From NCBI GenBank assembly GCA_002633005.1, contig NMRA01000077.1:275314-339313 (forward strand): DNA of 64,000 nucleotides. Reading direction: 5' to 3'. Position numbers and translations under genes: made by a program. The first letter of the stretch is position 1. Each line of letters opens with the position of its first letter. The notes beneath the pieces are model-generated. The model made no database searches. It saw nothing but the letters and a program-made list of their open reading frames with translations, and had not been told where the DNA came from. The DNA comes from Phoronis australis. Taxonomy: Eukaryota; Phoronida; Phoronidae. Positions 24,201 to 34,940 of the stretch are shown piece after piece.

Positions 24201-27200
24201 TTCGAAAATCAGAAAAGCTTAATATTCTACAGACGATTACCAAATGCCACGTCGAGATTATCATATTGCAAATAATACTTGAATATCTCAAAAAAATTTA
24301 TTGAGTTTCCTCAATTGACAGCTTTCTAATTACATTGATAGAACTGATTTAATTTATCCCTGTGTTGGTTGTAGAGTATCTCCAATGAGTCGTGTGACGC
24401 CACAGCACTGCTAAGGAACGAAAAGAGATCTGAATTAGTAATCGGTAGACTGATAGTGAATTGTGGGAATGGGTCAAACTGTCAAAGGGCGGAAAATTCA
24501 GGCCACATCCCAAGGTAAATGTCTAAATATATCAGCATTGTTATGGCTTGAGGATTGTTTTGTGTGACAAATATGGCCTGACATTTATGCCCAACAAACA
24601 ACTTGCCCATTGCAAAAATGAAAATTCATTTTCACAACGCTTGACTGACATCAACAGTCCAATTAGTTAAAGGCCGCATGCTGAGCTCCAGGGAAATGAA
24701 TTACGTTTACTTCCAAGAACGGTAAAAATAGGATGCTGAAAACTGATCTTTCACAAATATAGGGGTCCCCATAATTTTGAAACAAACAAAAAAAACATTG
24801 AAGAAATTAAGATGATGATGTCCAAAATTACGAAACAATTTTGATGAAAATATTCTCATATCAAAACTTTACCATTTACTTATCATTTTTCTCTGTCCAA
24901 ACTCGGAAATGCCAAGGCATGCAAAATCAACTAAACTTTAACAGTCTAGGAAACGAAAAGGAACAAAGCCTCACATTACTCGAGTATAGACACAGTCCAG
25001 GAAGTCACAGATATGATCATTTATACTAATAGACACAGTCCAGGAAGTCACAGATATGATCATTTATACTACTTGAGTATAGACACAGTCCAGGAAGTCA
25101 CAGATATGATCATTTATACTACTTTAGGGTAAATTTGCTATATTCAGTTATAACCACAGCAGTTACGACTGAGCTACTTGAAATGACACCGACAAATAAC
25201 AGGATGCAGTGTCACCGTCTTATGATTACCTACAACTCGCATGCGGCCTTTTGAGAAGGAATATATCACTTACCTTTGAATAACTAACAGCAAACGCCTG
25301 GACTACATAACTACCCATAATTTTAGGCAGAGAGAGTATTCTAACAAGCACGGGACTTGTAAAAATGTTTTATCAATTATGTAGTGTTGTCGCACTATTC
25401 AAATATTTACACACATGCCTTCGATCTTGCATTTCTCACCATCAGTTAAAATGAAAAAATGCACATCAGCCCAAGATTTAAATTAGATAAATTTTAAAAA
25501 TAACATCAATTCAAAATATGTGACCTGACGGTGTCTTGTATCCATGAAATTGCACCACTTACTCGAGATCTTGGGCAGATATCACATTTTTACATTTTAA
25601 GTGAGTATTTGTACTGCAAAACCATAGAGAACCCTTCAAGAACATACCGTCGGCAAACGGATCCACGCGTGGGGGTGATATAATCATCTGGCGCCTGTGT
25701 GCTTTATACTCATTCTCTCTGTCGGCTATACGGGCAGGTCTGTGTTCCGCAAATGGATCAAAGTCCTGAAAGTGCACGGATGCAATGTTCAGAAAACAAT
25801 AACTAACAATAAGGCACCAAATAAACACACAGTGTCGGAATTTCCTCTCCAACTTTTTGTATGCTGCGGGGAAATTCGGACACCAGTGTTTTTAGGCTAC
25901 TAGACGCTTTTCTTGACGTTTTCTTGGGAGATTTTCGTAATCACGTGATGACCTCCTGTTTTAGAGGTCAATCCAAAACTTAATTTGTCAACAACAAGGG
26001 CGCTGTTTACCACGTGGGCTGCACACAAAGTGGTAAGGGCGGACGTACTTTTACGTTGTTCATGTAGCCAGGACATGATGACTTCTTGAATTTTATTATT
26101 CGTCTGATAAGACTGCAAAATAATACCTAAATTCATTTTTTGAAATCATAAAGTACTGTTATATATTTTGTCCGAGTTTTACCTATTCAGAATTTGCTGG
26201 TCCGAATTTCCCTGGCACTCCATCCGACTTTCCCCACCTGCGTCCGAATTTCCCCCGATTTTGACCATTGTTATTATTCTTAAAATTCGAAGGCACTGGA
26301 AGTGAACTAGTAATGAAGAATCTCATTGGTTGGTTTCTCAAATGATTTGCGGAGATCCCATTACTCGCCTAATGTTACTAGCTGACACATAAACCTTCAG
26401 TAGTAGGTAAGCAAGTCGAGCTAGGAGGTTTTGTCCGAATTTACCCGAACTTCCCCAACCTGAGTTTTAATCATTTTATTCAACTTTAAACGGGATTTCA
26501 ACTGTAGTAAGGCACAGGTCTTAAGCATATTGTAAAAAAATTTAATATACCTATGGTTTCCGTCACTCCTACATACATGGGGTATCAGAAAAAAGGAATT
26601 GTTGCAAGATTATAGCAAAAAGTGACTCACCTTCTCCTGTGCTGTATCATTGAGAATGTTTAATGGAGCTGTGTATGATGTCTTCTTGCCCAACATCTGC
26701 ATCGACATGTCGTCGTCGTCCTGCAATACAGTGAAAAATCGTTGTTACAACGGTACGTGGAGATTATAGTGTCCAAAAGGATTGCGTGATTATTTAGCAA
26801 GAGAAATTTCACTTGTTCTGCTACATGAGTGCTCTTGAAATTGAAGTGTGTCATGTAAAACAGAAATAAGACATGTTACTGATAACGTATTCAGTCCCTC
26901 GGCATACCCATCACAGCTAAGGAATCAGATCAAAAAAAATCATCCTTTCTTATAAATGGTCTAAGCACACAAAATAATTTAATAACAAATAATGTAGTAA
27001 ATACTAAAGAACTAAAACTTAAGCATAGATACCAGACTAACTGCATGATAGACTTTAACACAGTTTAAAGACAGCAGCACTTCAAACAAAAAGCATTGGA
27101 CTAGTCAACTCTCTCAACAATGTACCAATCATAGCTACACTAATAGGGAGAACTATAGTGAGGGGTGAAAAGGCACTCAAAAAAACACTCACATCTTGTT

Positions 27201-28806
27201 CTTCATTTGTAGCAATAGAAGTGACATATCCCTCAAATCTGTCTGCTTTGGACATGCCATATATGTCCTTATCAAAGTGGCCCTCTGCACCAAGACCAAT
27301 TCTGGCCTCCTCCGCAACCTCAGCCCCGAGACCGGAGCGCTTGGCCTGCAAGTCTCGTACCTGCGCCTCAATCTCTGAAATAAAAATGGATTAAATAGAG
27401 GTTGACCATTAAGGAACCAATCATCAACTGAACAATTCATGAAGGAACATGAAATTCAGAAATTGAAATTCAGAAATTTGAAGAGAGACATCAGAGAGAG
27501 ACACAGACTTACATATGCACACTCAAAGGATTTAAAGGTGTTGTATTCCTACAGGTTCACTAGCTAGGCTTATAGAAGTAATCACCAGTTAAAACAGCTC
27601 GAACAACCCAATCATAGGCACCTTTAATCAGCCACTTGATGATATACCATAATAGTGGCCTGATGAGTATGTGCATTAATTGATGTAAATGAAGCAGGTT
27701 GGCCAAAATGCTTTGCCGTGAATAATGCTGACTGAATTAGGGAAATCTGGTATATGGTATTTAATACTTTCAACCTCAACAAATGTAAAGAGTGAAGGTG
27801 TTGCAGTTGCAGATAAAATGTGTGATGTAAATTACTCCCAGATTGACATGTTTTTAGTAATAAGTGACTGTCAATTCAAGAGTGCCTGTGATGGTGTGAC
27901 CCGATATAGTAGACAGTGACCACTGTCTCTAGCTGGCTCAATAGTGACAGTGTACCTCCTATTATTACGTTCTTATAAATACCTTTTGCGCATAGAGGGA
28001 CACCTTACGACGTTTTTAATTCCTTCCAACTCAAAGAAATATTCCCGTTGTTAAAATTTTTCTTCGAGCATTTCCTCGTTCAGTTCCCTAAATCAGTAAC
28101 TAGTCATTTTTAACACTGCGCACGCCACCTGCCGCGCGCAGTGTTAGAAATGGTGAGTTACCGATTTTGGGAACTGAACGAGGAACTGCTCGAAGAAAAA
28201 GTTTGATAACAGGGGTATTTCGTCGAGTTGGAAGACATTAAAAACATCGAAAGCCACCTAAGGTGTCCGTCTATGCGCAAACGGTATTTATAAGAATGTG
28301 ACTTCAATGTTTTAGTCAGCGTGAGGCATGACGAAGGTCATTGTCTATGCCTACAGGTGCTCCACCGCCCTACTGGCAGTGCCAGTACTAGTACCCGTAG
28401 GACGGTGACGTCGGTGGTCACTGATAGGTGTTCGTACGTGATGGCATGACTGCTAACTGAACGACTCTCAGCAAACTCCCACCAGCAGTATAAATAAACG
28501 GTTACAAAAATCCAGGAAACCATAAAACAAGACACCGATGACAGATCAAGGACGAATGATGTCGACGGTTACAACGTTCTGTTGACGAGTTGCATTCGCC
28601 ATTTTGGATTTTCTTCAATGAGAAACTCCAACAATGACTGGCACAAATACGAATGTTTGCAGAGCGATTGAAATTAAGTATATTTCATGAATATTTACAA
28701 CCATCCACAAAGCAGTTTCATAATCTCCATTGCAATAATAAACGTGGTTTACGGAGTTTTACCGCAATTTCAATGCGACCTTACCTTCGTGGGTAGTAGC
28801 AGCCAT
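6221..28806 (-). CDS. SF3B1: Splicing factor 3B subunit 1 (SF3b155), 21 coding exons
   Basis: SF3B1 is the HEAT-repeat scaffold of the SF3b part of U2 snRNP and clamps the branch-site helix in the nucleus. Coding exons, 5' to 3': 28785-28806, 27193-27374, 26631-26720, 25648-25765, 23245-23327, 22278-22650, 21473-21775, 20843-20964, 19967-20164, 19673-19774, 18800-19066, 18349-18460, 17692-17850, 15744-16036, 15219-15344, 14092-14313, 10999-11360, 10561-10746, 8076-8348, 7682-7898, 6221-6379. They total 3969 nt, an open frame of 1322 aa plus stop, against 1304 in human. Phases agree at every junction. All introns are GT-AG except intron 10, which has a GC donor. Residues 166-390 are TP- and RWDETP-rich; HEAT repeats fill the C-terminal two thirds and the protein ends YELDYVL. 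The start is the ATG in a short first exon. It is divergent from COQ10. Identity is certain; only the UTRs are not defined. Confidence 0.97.
9340..10420. repeat. Hairpin-bearing dispersed repeat, three monomers, in SF3B1 intron 18
   Basis: The motif ACATCTGCCAA (near 9425, 10075 and, as ACGTCTGCCAA, 10374) is followed about 35 nt later by TTGGCAGA or a variant, so each monomer can form a hairpin. Each is flanked by a 'CACTAGG/CTCTAGAGG' segment. Related monomers occur at 16170-16990 and 44750-45000. No coding content is seen. Confidence 0.65.
11536..11570 (+). repeat. tRNA-like A-box half, interrupted
   Basis: GTGTGGCCTAGTGGATAAG resembles a tRNA 5' half with the A box (TGGCCTAGTGGATAAG). 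It stops at the TTAA of the inserted element; the matching half is at 13872-13902. Confidence 0.5.
11571..13871. mobile_element. TTAA-flanked insertion with terminal inverted repeats, in SF3B1 intron 16
   Basis: The 2293-bp segment 11575-13867 is bounded by TTAA at 11571-11574 and 13868-13871. Left terminus AGTCCCTACAAAA; right terminus, read inward on the minus strand, AGACCCTACATAA: 11 of 13 match. TTAA duplication is characteristic of piggyBac and Kolobok transposons. The frames inside are under 110 codons and show no recognisable transposase, so it appears non-autonomous. It divides a tRNA-like sequence: the A-box-like half lies just left, the B-box-like half just right. Confidence 0.65.
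13872..13902 (+). repeat. tRNA-like B-box half, interrupted
   Basis: GGGTTCAAGTCCCACTGGGA contains a good B box (GGTTCAAGTCC), followed by CACAC that can pair with the GTGTG at 11536. It is probably the 3' half of a tRNA-derived SINE or tRNA pseudogene. Confidence 0.5.
16170..16990. repeat. Hairpin-bearing dispersed repeat, SF3B1 intron 13
   Basis: Copies of the same family as 9340-10420: ATCTGCCAAATTTCATGAAA near 16810 and ACATCTGCCAACCTTCACAA near 16943, with CACTAGATGGCAC near 16269 and CACTAGAGGGCAG near 16449 as monomer borders. Confidence 0.55.
17588..17687. repeat. 51-bp tandem duplication beside the exon 13 donor of SF3B1
   Basis: GTGATAAACATCAACACTGA begins at 17588 and again at 17639. 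The second copy ends 4-5 nt from the exon 13 donor (17690-17691), so the duplicated piece is the very start of the intron. Confidence 0.9.
19671..19672 (-). other. SF3B1: GC donor of SF3B1 intron 10
   Basis: Exon 10 ends CCC ATG AGG AAG and the intron begins GCATGT. The protein (PPMRK|AALRQ) and the next acceptor (TGTAG|GCTGCA, exon 11 from 19066) require the junction exactly here. The nearest GT, 4 nt further on, would shift the frame. This is a GC-AG intron of the U2 type with the usual strong AAG exon end. Confidence 0.88.
20359..20450. repeat. Short tandem repeat in SF3B1 intron 8
   Basis: Four copies of TTTTAATGCTGTTCTAATAA with variable spacers. Confidence 0.8.
21473..22650 (-). other. 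SF3B1: SF3B1 exons 6-7: TP-rich, RWDETP/ULM region
   Basis: Exons 6 (22278-22650) and 7 (21473-21775) encode residues about 166-390. This part is disordered in the family and carries tryptophan-centred ligand motifs for UHM proteins such as U2AF-like factors, and many Thr-Pro phosphorylation sites. Visible motifs: RRRWDQP (W198), RNRWDETP (W281), GSGWAETP (W298) and SRWDETP (W328). Residues 341-379 are a run of Gly-spaced TP pentapeptides not present in that form in human. Antisense frames of these exons are open for up to 130 codons because of the GC-rich repeats; I treat those as shadows. Confidence 0.9.
23105..23240. repeat. 69-bp tandem duplication beside the exon 5 donor of SF3B1
   Basis: TTGGTGTGAGAGGGACCTTA begins at 23105 and again at 23174. 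The second copy ends 3-4 nt from the donor at 23243-23244. Confidence 0.88.
24987..25124. repeat. Tandem triplication, unit 42-50 bp, SF3B1 intron 4
   Basis: Three copies of a unit starting TAGACACAGTCCAGGAAGTC and ending TGATCATTTATACT. Confidence 0.92.
25863..26452. repeat. Inverted GGGGAAATTCGGACA boxes, possible degenerate element
   Basis: GGGGAAATTCGGACACC near 25867 and its inverse TTTGTCCGAATTTACCC near 26430 bracket about 590 bp in SF3B1 intron 3. TTTGTCCGAG, GTCCGAATTTCCCTGG and GTCCGAATTTCCCC also occur at 26168-26255. No coding content. Confidence 0.45.
27969..28298. repeat. Fold-back element in SF3B1 intron 1
   Basis: The outer ends TTCTTATAAATACC (27970) and GGTATTTATAAGAA (28283) are inverted copies. 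Pairing continues inward through TTTGCGCATAGA / TCTATGCGCAAA and CTCGTTCAGTTCCC / GGGAACTGAACGAG to a GC-rich centre near 28120-28145. Arms are about 150 bp and moderately diverged. Confidence 0.85.
28785..28806 (-). CDS. SF3B1: SF3B1 coding exon 1 (22 nt)
   Basis: This exon encodes only MAATTHE plus the first base of the next codon, followed by the donor G|GTAAGG. Joined to exon 2 (acceptor CAG|AGATTGAG at 27374) it reads [15 protein letters not shown], which matches the family N-terminus (THED-IEAQ in human). It is too short for ORF detection and was found by looking for an in-phase ATG upstream of exon 2. Intron 1 (27375-28784) contains a 330-bp fold-back repeat. Confidence 0.88.
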
Positions 28807-29235
28807 TTTCCTTCCCACAGTTCTGTGCGTCAATGGTTTTACGGTGCTAAAAATAATTCGAATACCTGACTCAAAAACAACAACTAACAAAAAACAGCTT
28901 AAAAATAGCATTGCATCAAATAACTTGACATTAAGGTTAGTTATTGATACAACTTTTAAATATAATTACTATATATTACTAAACGGAAATGGAAATGTAT
29001 TAATTGGCTGAACACCACGGAAGTTTGCATCACAAATGGCAGTTGCCAAAAACTTTCGTAAACAAATTTATCAATATTTAAAAAATGAAGCAACTATAAA
29101 GCGAGCCATCAGGTAACTGAACAACTTAATGTGTGACTTAATCTTTAAGATCACCACTTTACTATTTGTACCATAAATCTTAGATGATTCAATAAAAAAT
29201 TGTTGACCTTTCTGAGCCTGAGCTGAGGTCACGGC

Positions 29236-29974
29236 TAGCCTTGCCCTTGCCTTGGTACAAAGCTATATACTAAATATACAGCTTTGCGCCAATGTGGGTA
29301 AAAAAGTGGGAAGATAAAATCTGACACAAAATTAGTGTCATTAAAAACTACAGTCTTCCTTGAATTATTTAATGGTGTTAGAAAAAATGGCGTTCTACTG
29401 TTATTTGCTGAAGTTGTGGAGTGATCTGCGTTGGCTTTCGGCGCCATGAAATATTGCGTCACCTATTGGCCAGTTTCTTTTTTTCGCCGATTCTTCAATC
29501 AACTGTTGTTCATTCACGAGGTTGCGTATGCGTCACAACAAATTATTAGAACTGGTTTCACTTCATGATAAGTTTTTAGAATTTTGATACTGAAAAACCG
29601 AATTCCAGAGCAAATTTTGCTGCTGCGAAGTTGTCCCAAAAATTTAGGAAATGGCGCATGCATGTGACACGAGCGTACTATTTTCAAAATGACAACATAC
29701 TTTTCATTGTTACAAAAGGTCGAGAATGACACAAGAAAATGACGTTGGTTGCATTGTTTTTCACTTAAACGGTTGTAACGGGCAAGGTGAGTGTCGGTTG
29801 ACTCCCAGATTTTGCTTGCACCCCGTCCGGTCTTTAGTTTTACATGTTGAAACAAATTTCACGGCGAGCAGAACTACCCTGGCTGTGTGCAATTTCGGGG
29901 TCTACGGAAGAAAAACACACAGTGGTACCAAGCTGTATTTTGACGATAGTCTTCATACAGCTAGCTGGCTGGCT
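29236..29974 (+). mobile_element. 0.75-kb dispersed repeat, copy A
   Basis: It starts TAGCCTTGCCCTTGCCTTGG and ends near CAGCTAGCTGGCTGGC. It matches copies at 50069-50949 and 50950-51689 through shared blocks such as GACACAAAATTAGTGTCATT, ATGAAATATTGCGTCACCTA and CTGGCTGTGTGCAATTTCGG. No transposase-like frame; family unknown. Confidence 0.8.
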
Positions 29975-30261
29975 AACGGCTGGCCAGCAAAGTCCAGTGC
30001 CAGTGGCAATGCCATTGCTATTCACATGTGTTGGCTCGTCTTGTATTGTGTTAGTAAAGTTCAACGGTTCAGTGGACAGTAAATTTTATGCATGTGAAAA
30101 GTACTTGAGTTTGAAAGTTTCTGTCTTGTAAGTTATACCGTCTTAAGTCCTAAGTCGTGAGTGTCCCCCCCCCCCCCCCATCACAACCTATTTAATGAGA
30201 ATTCTCCACACTCTCTGCTGAGACATGTAGGTACTGTGTGCGACACAAGATGATGACAGGG

Positions 30262-30483
30262 AATTAAAAAGTATGAGCACAGCCTCAGAAATCGCTTTTG
30301 CATTATATCCCTGAGGTTCTCATTCACTTCCTTGCCCACATTCACAACTAGCCTAAGACTTGAGCTCAGAGGAATAGGAGACACCTTTGTGCAATGCTCG
30401 AATGTCAGTCAGTGAACCCAGAATTTGAACCCAGGTCTCTCCTGTGGGAGTACAGAGATCTAACCACTGAGCCATGTGAGTGG
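30262..30483 (-). mobile_element. tRNA-derived SINE, copy 1
   Basis: On the minus strand an A box (TGGCTCAGTGGTTAGA, 30459-30474) is followed by a B box (GGTTCAAATTC, 30421-30431) at tRNA spacing, then a body ending near 30262. The body aligns with copy 2 (38868-39085), for example GAGCATTGCACAAAGGTGTC against GAGCATTTTACAAATGAGTC. Confidence 0.75.
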
Positions 30484-30681
30484 CAGGGAATTCAAGTTGA
30501 CAATGTTGAGAGAAGTATATAGACAAGGCAACACTTGTCACTGGGCGATCAGTCATTGAGGTTGCATGCTTTGTTTGTCATGTATCCTCACCATTCAGAT
30601 CTACTAATGTTTACATTCATTCATGTATTGGTTTAAGAACATGTTAGAAATTTTGATTGTGGGAATCGTTCTTTTTTTCAG

Positions 30682-33600
30682 CTGTACATCTTGTTTGTGT
30701 GAACAACTGACTGGGAACAGACCGCTTGTTGTGACTCAAAGCAGAGGTTCACCTGATGTTGATCACAGACAGTGCTCAGTTGCCAATGGACACTTCCCTT
30801 CAGTTCTAAGAGCACGCAGCCATATGTGTGATACATGGACTAACACGAATCTGATAAACTGTCAACAAATCCGGCCTCTACATTTGCCCTCATTTAATCC
30901 TTTTGATCGTTCACGAAAACAAGAGTATTCAGAGAGACGTGTTCTAGGGTAAGGAAAACAAACTCTGGGGTTTTGTTGTGACGATCTTAAATGCATTGAG
31001 TTGTGTGCCACCATTTAGTATCTGTATGCTTTGTTTTGTTTTCATTCACACAAGTACCGTTATTTATAATAACGCTGTTGGTGCCATACGTAAATTTTAG
31101 AAAATGTCTACAACAGTCAAACCATCCCCATTTTGTTAAGGGTTTCACTTTTGCTATGAGGTGCTGAAATCTTACTGGCAATTATTTGACATGACATGAA
31201 CACTCAGCAGCCCATCATATTGTTGAATCTAACCAGATTGTAAAATGACTGAAAATGAATTCAACTCAAAGCTGCATTTCGTCCTGTTCAGGTGGCTTAA
31301 AAACCAAAATCGACTTTAAAATTTGCCTTACCGAGAAGGAACTTATTTTCTATACCAAGAAAAGTGTACAAACCCTCAACAGGTCAAGAAACGCGTGGGA
31401 AAGTTGTCAATTTTATTAGTTGTCCTGTGGTGAAATTTGAAAATGACCAATATGGCTTCTGTTCAAAAACAGGTCAGTCTTGTAATTCAACTGTGACTAT
31501 TTCCCGTGCGTACTTCCCAGGATCAGCTATTGATTCTGGGTCTTTGCTTAAAAACTTGAAACATGTTTAAACTGACAACCAGGCAAGGCGAAATGAAGAA
31601 TGCATAGAAATATTATTTAACTGAAACTCTTCCCCTTGTGTCTTAATGGAGATCTTTTGGTTTGAGCTGGGTGGTCTTACAGCTGTTGATTACGTTTTTT
31701 TAGTTAAACCATTGGTCAAGTTAGTTGATTAGACAGACTAAGTCTCCAAGTTTTTCCAATGTTTTCAGGGTTGATGATTACAGAGCATTATATTCTGTCA
31801 AGGACTTAAGTGTTCTACTCTTTGTTAGCATCACACTGTTAGTATGCTAGTTTTAGAATGCTTTCAAAATATTGTACTCATCCTGGTTAATGCACAAATT
31901 TTCAATTTTAAATGCACATGTTCGGCTCTGCACCAATCTCTAATTTAAATGACCAAGTCTTCCTTAAAAGTGTTAATACTCCTTGGGAATTCTTCAGCTC
32001 CCAAAACATACTCCATTCGCTTACCTTTGGATAATGAATACAGTTTCAGTGGCACCTTGCTGATTGCGGGCGAGAAAATACCCACTTTTAACTGAAGGAA
32101 AGACGTGAAATAGTTCTTTTGGCTCATGTGCATAAACTATGCTCCAAAAAATCATGTTAACCCCTTTTGGTCAACTTGTTATCCAATTCTTGATTTTTGA
32201 ATTTCCTAATTTAATCTCCCTTGGCATTTACATGGATGAGTGCGGTATGTTATTGTACAAGTAAAAATTCCTGAGACCTTGTGCAATGTATGTTTGCAGC
32301 TATTCAATGGACCAGATGTACACAGTAGTCTCTGAAGTGGAGCACTACCATGAGTTTGTACCATGGTGCTTAAAGTCAACGTGCAGTAATGTCAAACCAA
32401 ACAGCCTGCAATGCCATCTAGAGATTGGCTTTCCCCCTCTAGTCGAACGCTATACCTCAACTGTCACGCTAGCTAAACCACATTTAGTAAAGGTGAGTAT
32501 TTTCAGAACAACATAAGCTACATGTTGATTTTCAGGAAATTAGATTAAGAGAAAGAGAAAAGGAATTGACAGCGTTTTGGCACTGAGAACTTGGTCATTT
32601 ACAGCACCAGCGTGGCTCAGATATCACAGTGATGCCAAGATTTGTTGAGGAGAAATATACCGTGTTGACAACAAAACAGTAATGTGATGAGCTGAGCTTT
32701 TAATGGTGTTTGTTTAGTTGAACATGATTTGCATTCAATTGACTTTTTGCATGTCTTTGATGGTTTCTAACCCCACGGCTTGCTATTATGGTGTGTGGTT
32801 CAACTTTTTGATAAATGATTTTATTTTAAAGTATCCAGTTAAGTTTGCTATGTCTTGGTCAGTTAAATGAGGCTGTAATATATGAGCATCACTCGTTGGT
32901 CTTCTAGAGATACGATGACACTTTACAGACCCACCAGGCTCTTCTTTGAGTACCAAGTCATTGAGTTAAAGCTCAAACACAAAGCCAGTGTACAGTCATA
33001 AATGTTAAAACTACAATTGATGCCGAGCATAATATATGCTCTTATTGTCATCTGTGTTTCACATTTGAAATTTGTGTTTGGTGACTAAACTTTGAAGTTT
33101 GGTTAATTTTATGTACCATATTTGTACAGTGAATGCGGTAGAAACAGCTTGAAAAAATCCACTGTTAATACTGAAGTCAACTGGATTTTCTCTTATATTA
33201 ACATTCAGTCTGCATTGTATGTTTCGTTTTGCTGTTAGTCTCTTGCAGCTAGAAGTGTTTATGTGACTTTGTTCATTTAGTGCATGTTCAATAATCCCTT
33301 TGTTCATTTAGTGCATGTTCAATAATCCTTTTGTTCATTTAGTGCATGTTCAATAATCCCTTTGATTTCTGGTGTTGGATCATGTGCCACACACACAATT
33401 CAATGTTTTAGACGACATATGAAATTCCATTTTTTCAAGAAACGAATGTCCTATGTTAGGTTGTTCGGATTCAGTTCTAGGAACTATAAGCCTGTCTTTT
33501 GTTTAAAAGATATCTGTAAGATGTGGTCATAAAACTGGTAATTTTATCAAATTGTTTCCAAAAACATGTTACTGATGTCTTGAGGGCTGAGGAACTATTG

Positions 33601-34940
33601 ACAGTGTACAGTCACTTGAGCATGTTTGCTAAGTTGGCTTGTCATGCAGGTTACTTTATGTGCCAAGTATTGTCTGTGCCAGAGTTAAATATCCTTGGCT
33701 ATTGAATGCCTGCATTACTTGTTCTTCTCTTGCATTACAGTCTGTGTGCACTGATGGACGACTGTTTAATCATTTGGTCACCATATGGAGGTTTGGACCT
33801 GGTCTCCCCGACAACCCACAGACTTGTACTCTTGACTTCTCGGTAAATCCATTTAACTTTTGCACTTTGTAATAGTTAGAATTGTACTGAACACGCTTTC
33901 AGAGCCCAAAAATCTGCTACTCTTAACTGACTAGTATAAGTTTACTGGTTACTACACTAACAATACTACATGTGGTCTTCAAACCTTATAAAAATTAAAA
34001 CATCATTTGTCGTTGAAATGCCATACTTGTCCTGGATATTGCCCAGGACGCTTAAACTGGGAAACTCATGAATCGGGGTGTGGGCGATAAGCCGAAAGTG
34101 TGGGTCTTTGAAAACAATTTTTTGAGAAGTCAAGGGGGGCAATCACCCCAGTGTGTTGGTGCCCCGGGCGTTACTTTGGCATCTGCCCTCAACTGTAAGA
34201 GTTGAATAAAGCAAGCACCACAGGTAAAAGAATTTCATGTGTTCTGCTAGCTCAAATTTGCGCTTAATGAGCTGATTCACTGATTTATGTTCCATTTCCT
34301 TGTTACACTCGAGTAGTGTTGTCTGAATTGAAATCACATATTCATTGTTTGCCTGAATAAATTATGGTTGTCAGCAATACTTATTCATGCTTCCACTGAT
34401 GGTTTTTAGTGCTCAGCAAACACTAGACATAGGGTTGCTTTCTCACTAGAAGGAAAAACTATGTAAACTCTAAAGTCAACATTTTGACTTTTTAGTTGTG
34501 TTGACAAGGAGGGGATCTGGGCCTGGTGCCCCCTCCTAAATGACTTCTGCTTTAGTGAGCCAGTACACAGTTCTGTTTAAGACCAGGGTTGAATTCAACA
34601 AGTGTCTTGCAGCGAGAAAAATCTGGCCAAAATCACATGTGCTCTCATTCAAAATACACGATATATCTCGTAAGATGTTGCTTTTGTAGCGATACACTAT
34701 CATTATTGAATTCGACCCAGATCCATTTCTAATACAGGGTATTGATTTCACTGTTCTCACCTCTTCTACTTCCAGGTTTCATTTGAGTTCCGCCACGTCT
34801 TTCACTCCAGGCTGGCTCATGTCTTTTTCGACGAAGTGGTCAAGACGATGGTGTCAGCTTTTCTAAAGCGTGCGCTGAAGTTGTACGGACCACAGTCTAT
34901 CAAGAATCAGAAACCCAAAATTGTCCATGTTCAGTCATAA
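30682..34940 (+). CDS. COQ10: Coenzyme Q-binding protein COQ10 (5' exon not found)
   Basis: COQ10 is a START/polyketide-cyclase-fold protein of the mitochondrial inner membrane that binds coenzyme Q and is needed for its use in respiration. Exons read: 30682-30948, 32300-32492, 33741-33842 and 34776-34940 (stop TAA), phases consistent, all GT-AG. Landmarks: [70 protein letters not shown]. About 241 codons are visible, close to family size. The first exon, expected to carry the mitochondrial targeting peptide, was not identified: the segment begins at a strong acceptor (CTTTTTTTCAG at 30671-30681) in phase 2. An ATG at 30623 reads in frame across that acceptor but gives a hydrophobic leader, less likely. 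Vertebrates have COQ10A and COQ10B; here the neighbourhood matches COQ10B. It is divergent from SF3B1 and convergent with HSPD1. Confidence 0.92.
33271..33363. repeat. 31-bp minisatellite, 3 copies, COQ10 intron
   Basis: GTTCATTTAGTGCATGTTCA starts at 33271, 33302 and 33333. Confidence 0.92.

Larger units (their letters stand above)
28807..30681. other. Divergent SF3B1/COQ10 spacer
   Basis: It must contain the SF3B1 5' UTR and promoter and probably the missing COQ10 first exon. I see no TATA box and could not choose an exon 1. It contains copy A of the 0.75-kb repeat (29236-29974), a C-run at 30164-30179 and a SINE-like element (30262-30483). Confidence 0.6.

Noticed and set aside
29844-30131. 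Plus frame MLKQISRRAELPW as an independent gene
   Set aside because: Most of it lies in dispersed repeat copy A, and the related copies do not preserve the frame.
30623-30681. ATG at 30623 as the COQ10 start
   Set aside because: The in-frame leader is encoded by what looks like a polypyrimidine tract and acceptor, and it is hydrophobic rather than a mitochondrial presequence; kept only as an alternative.
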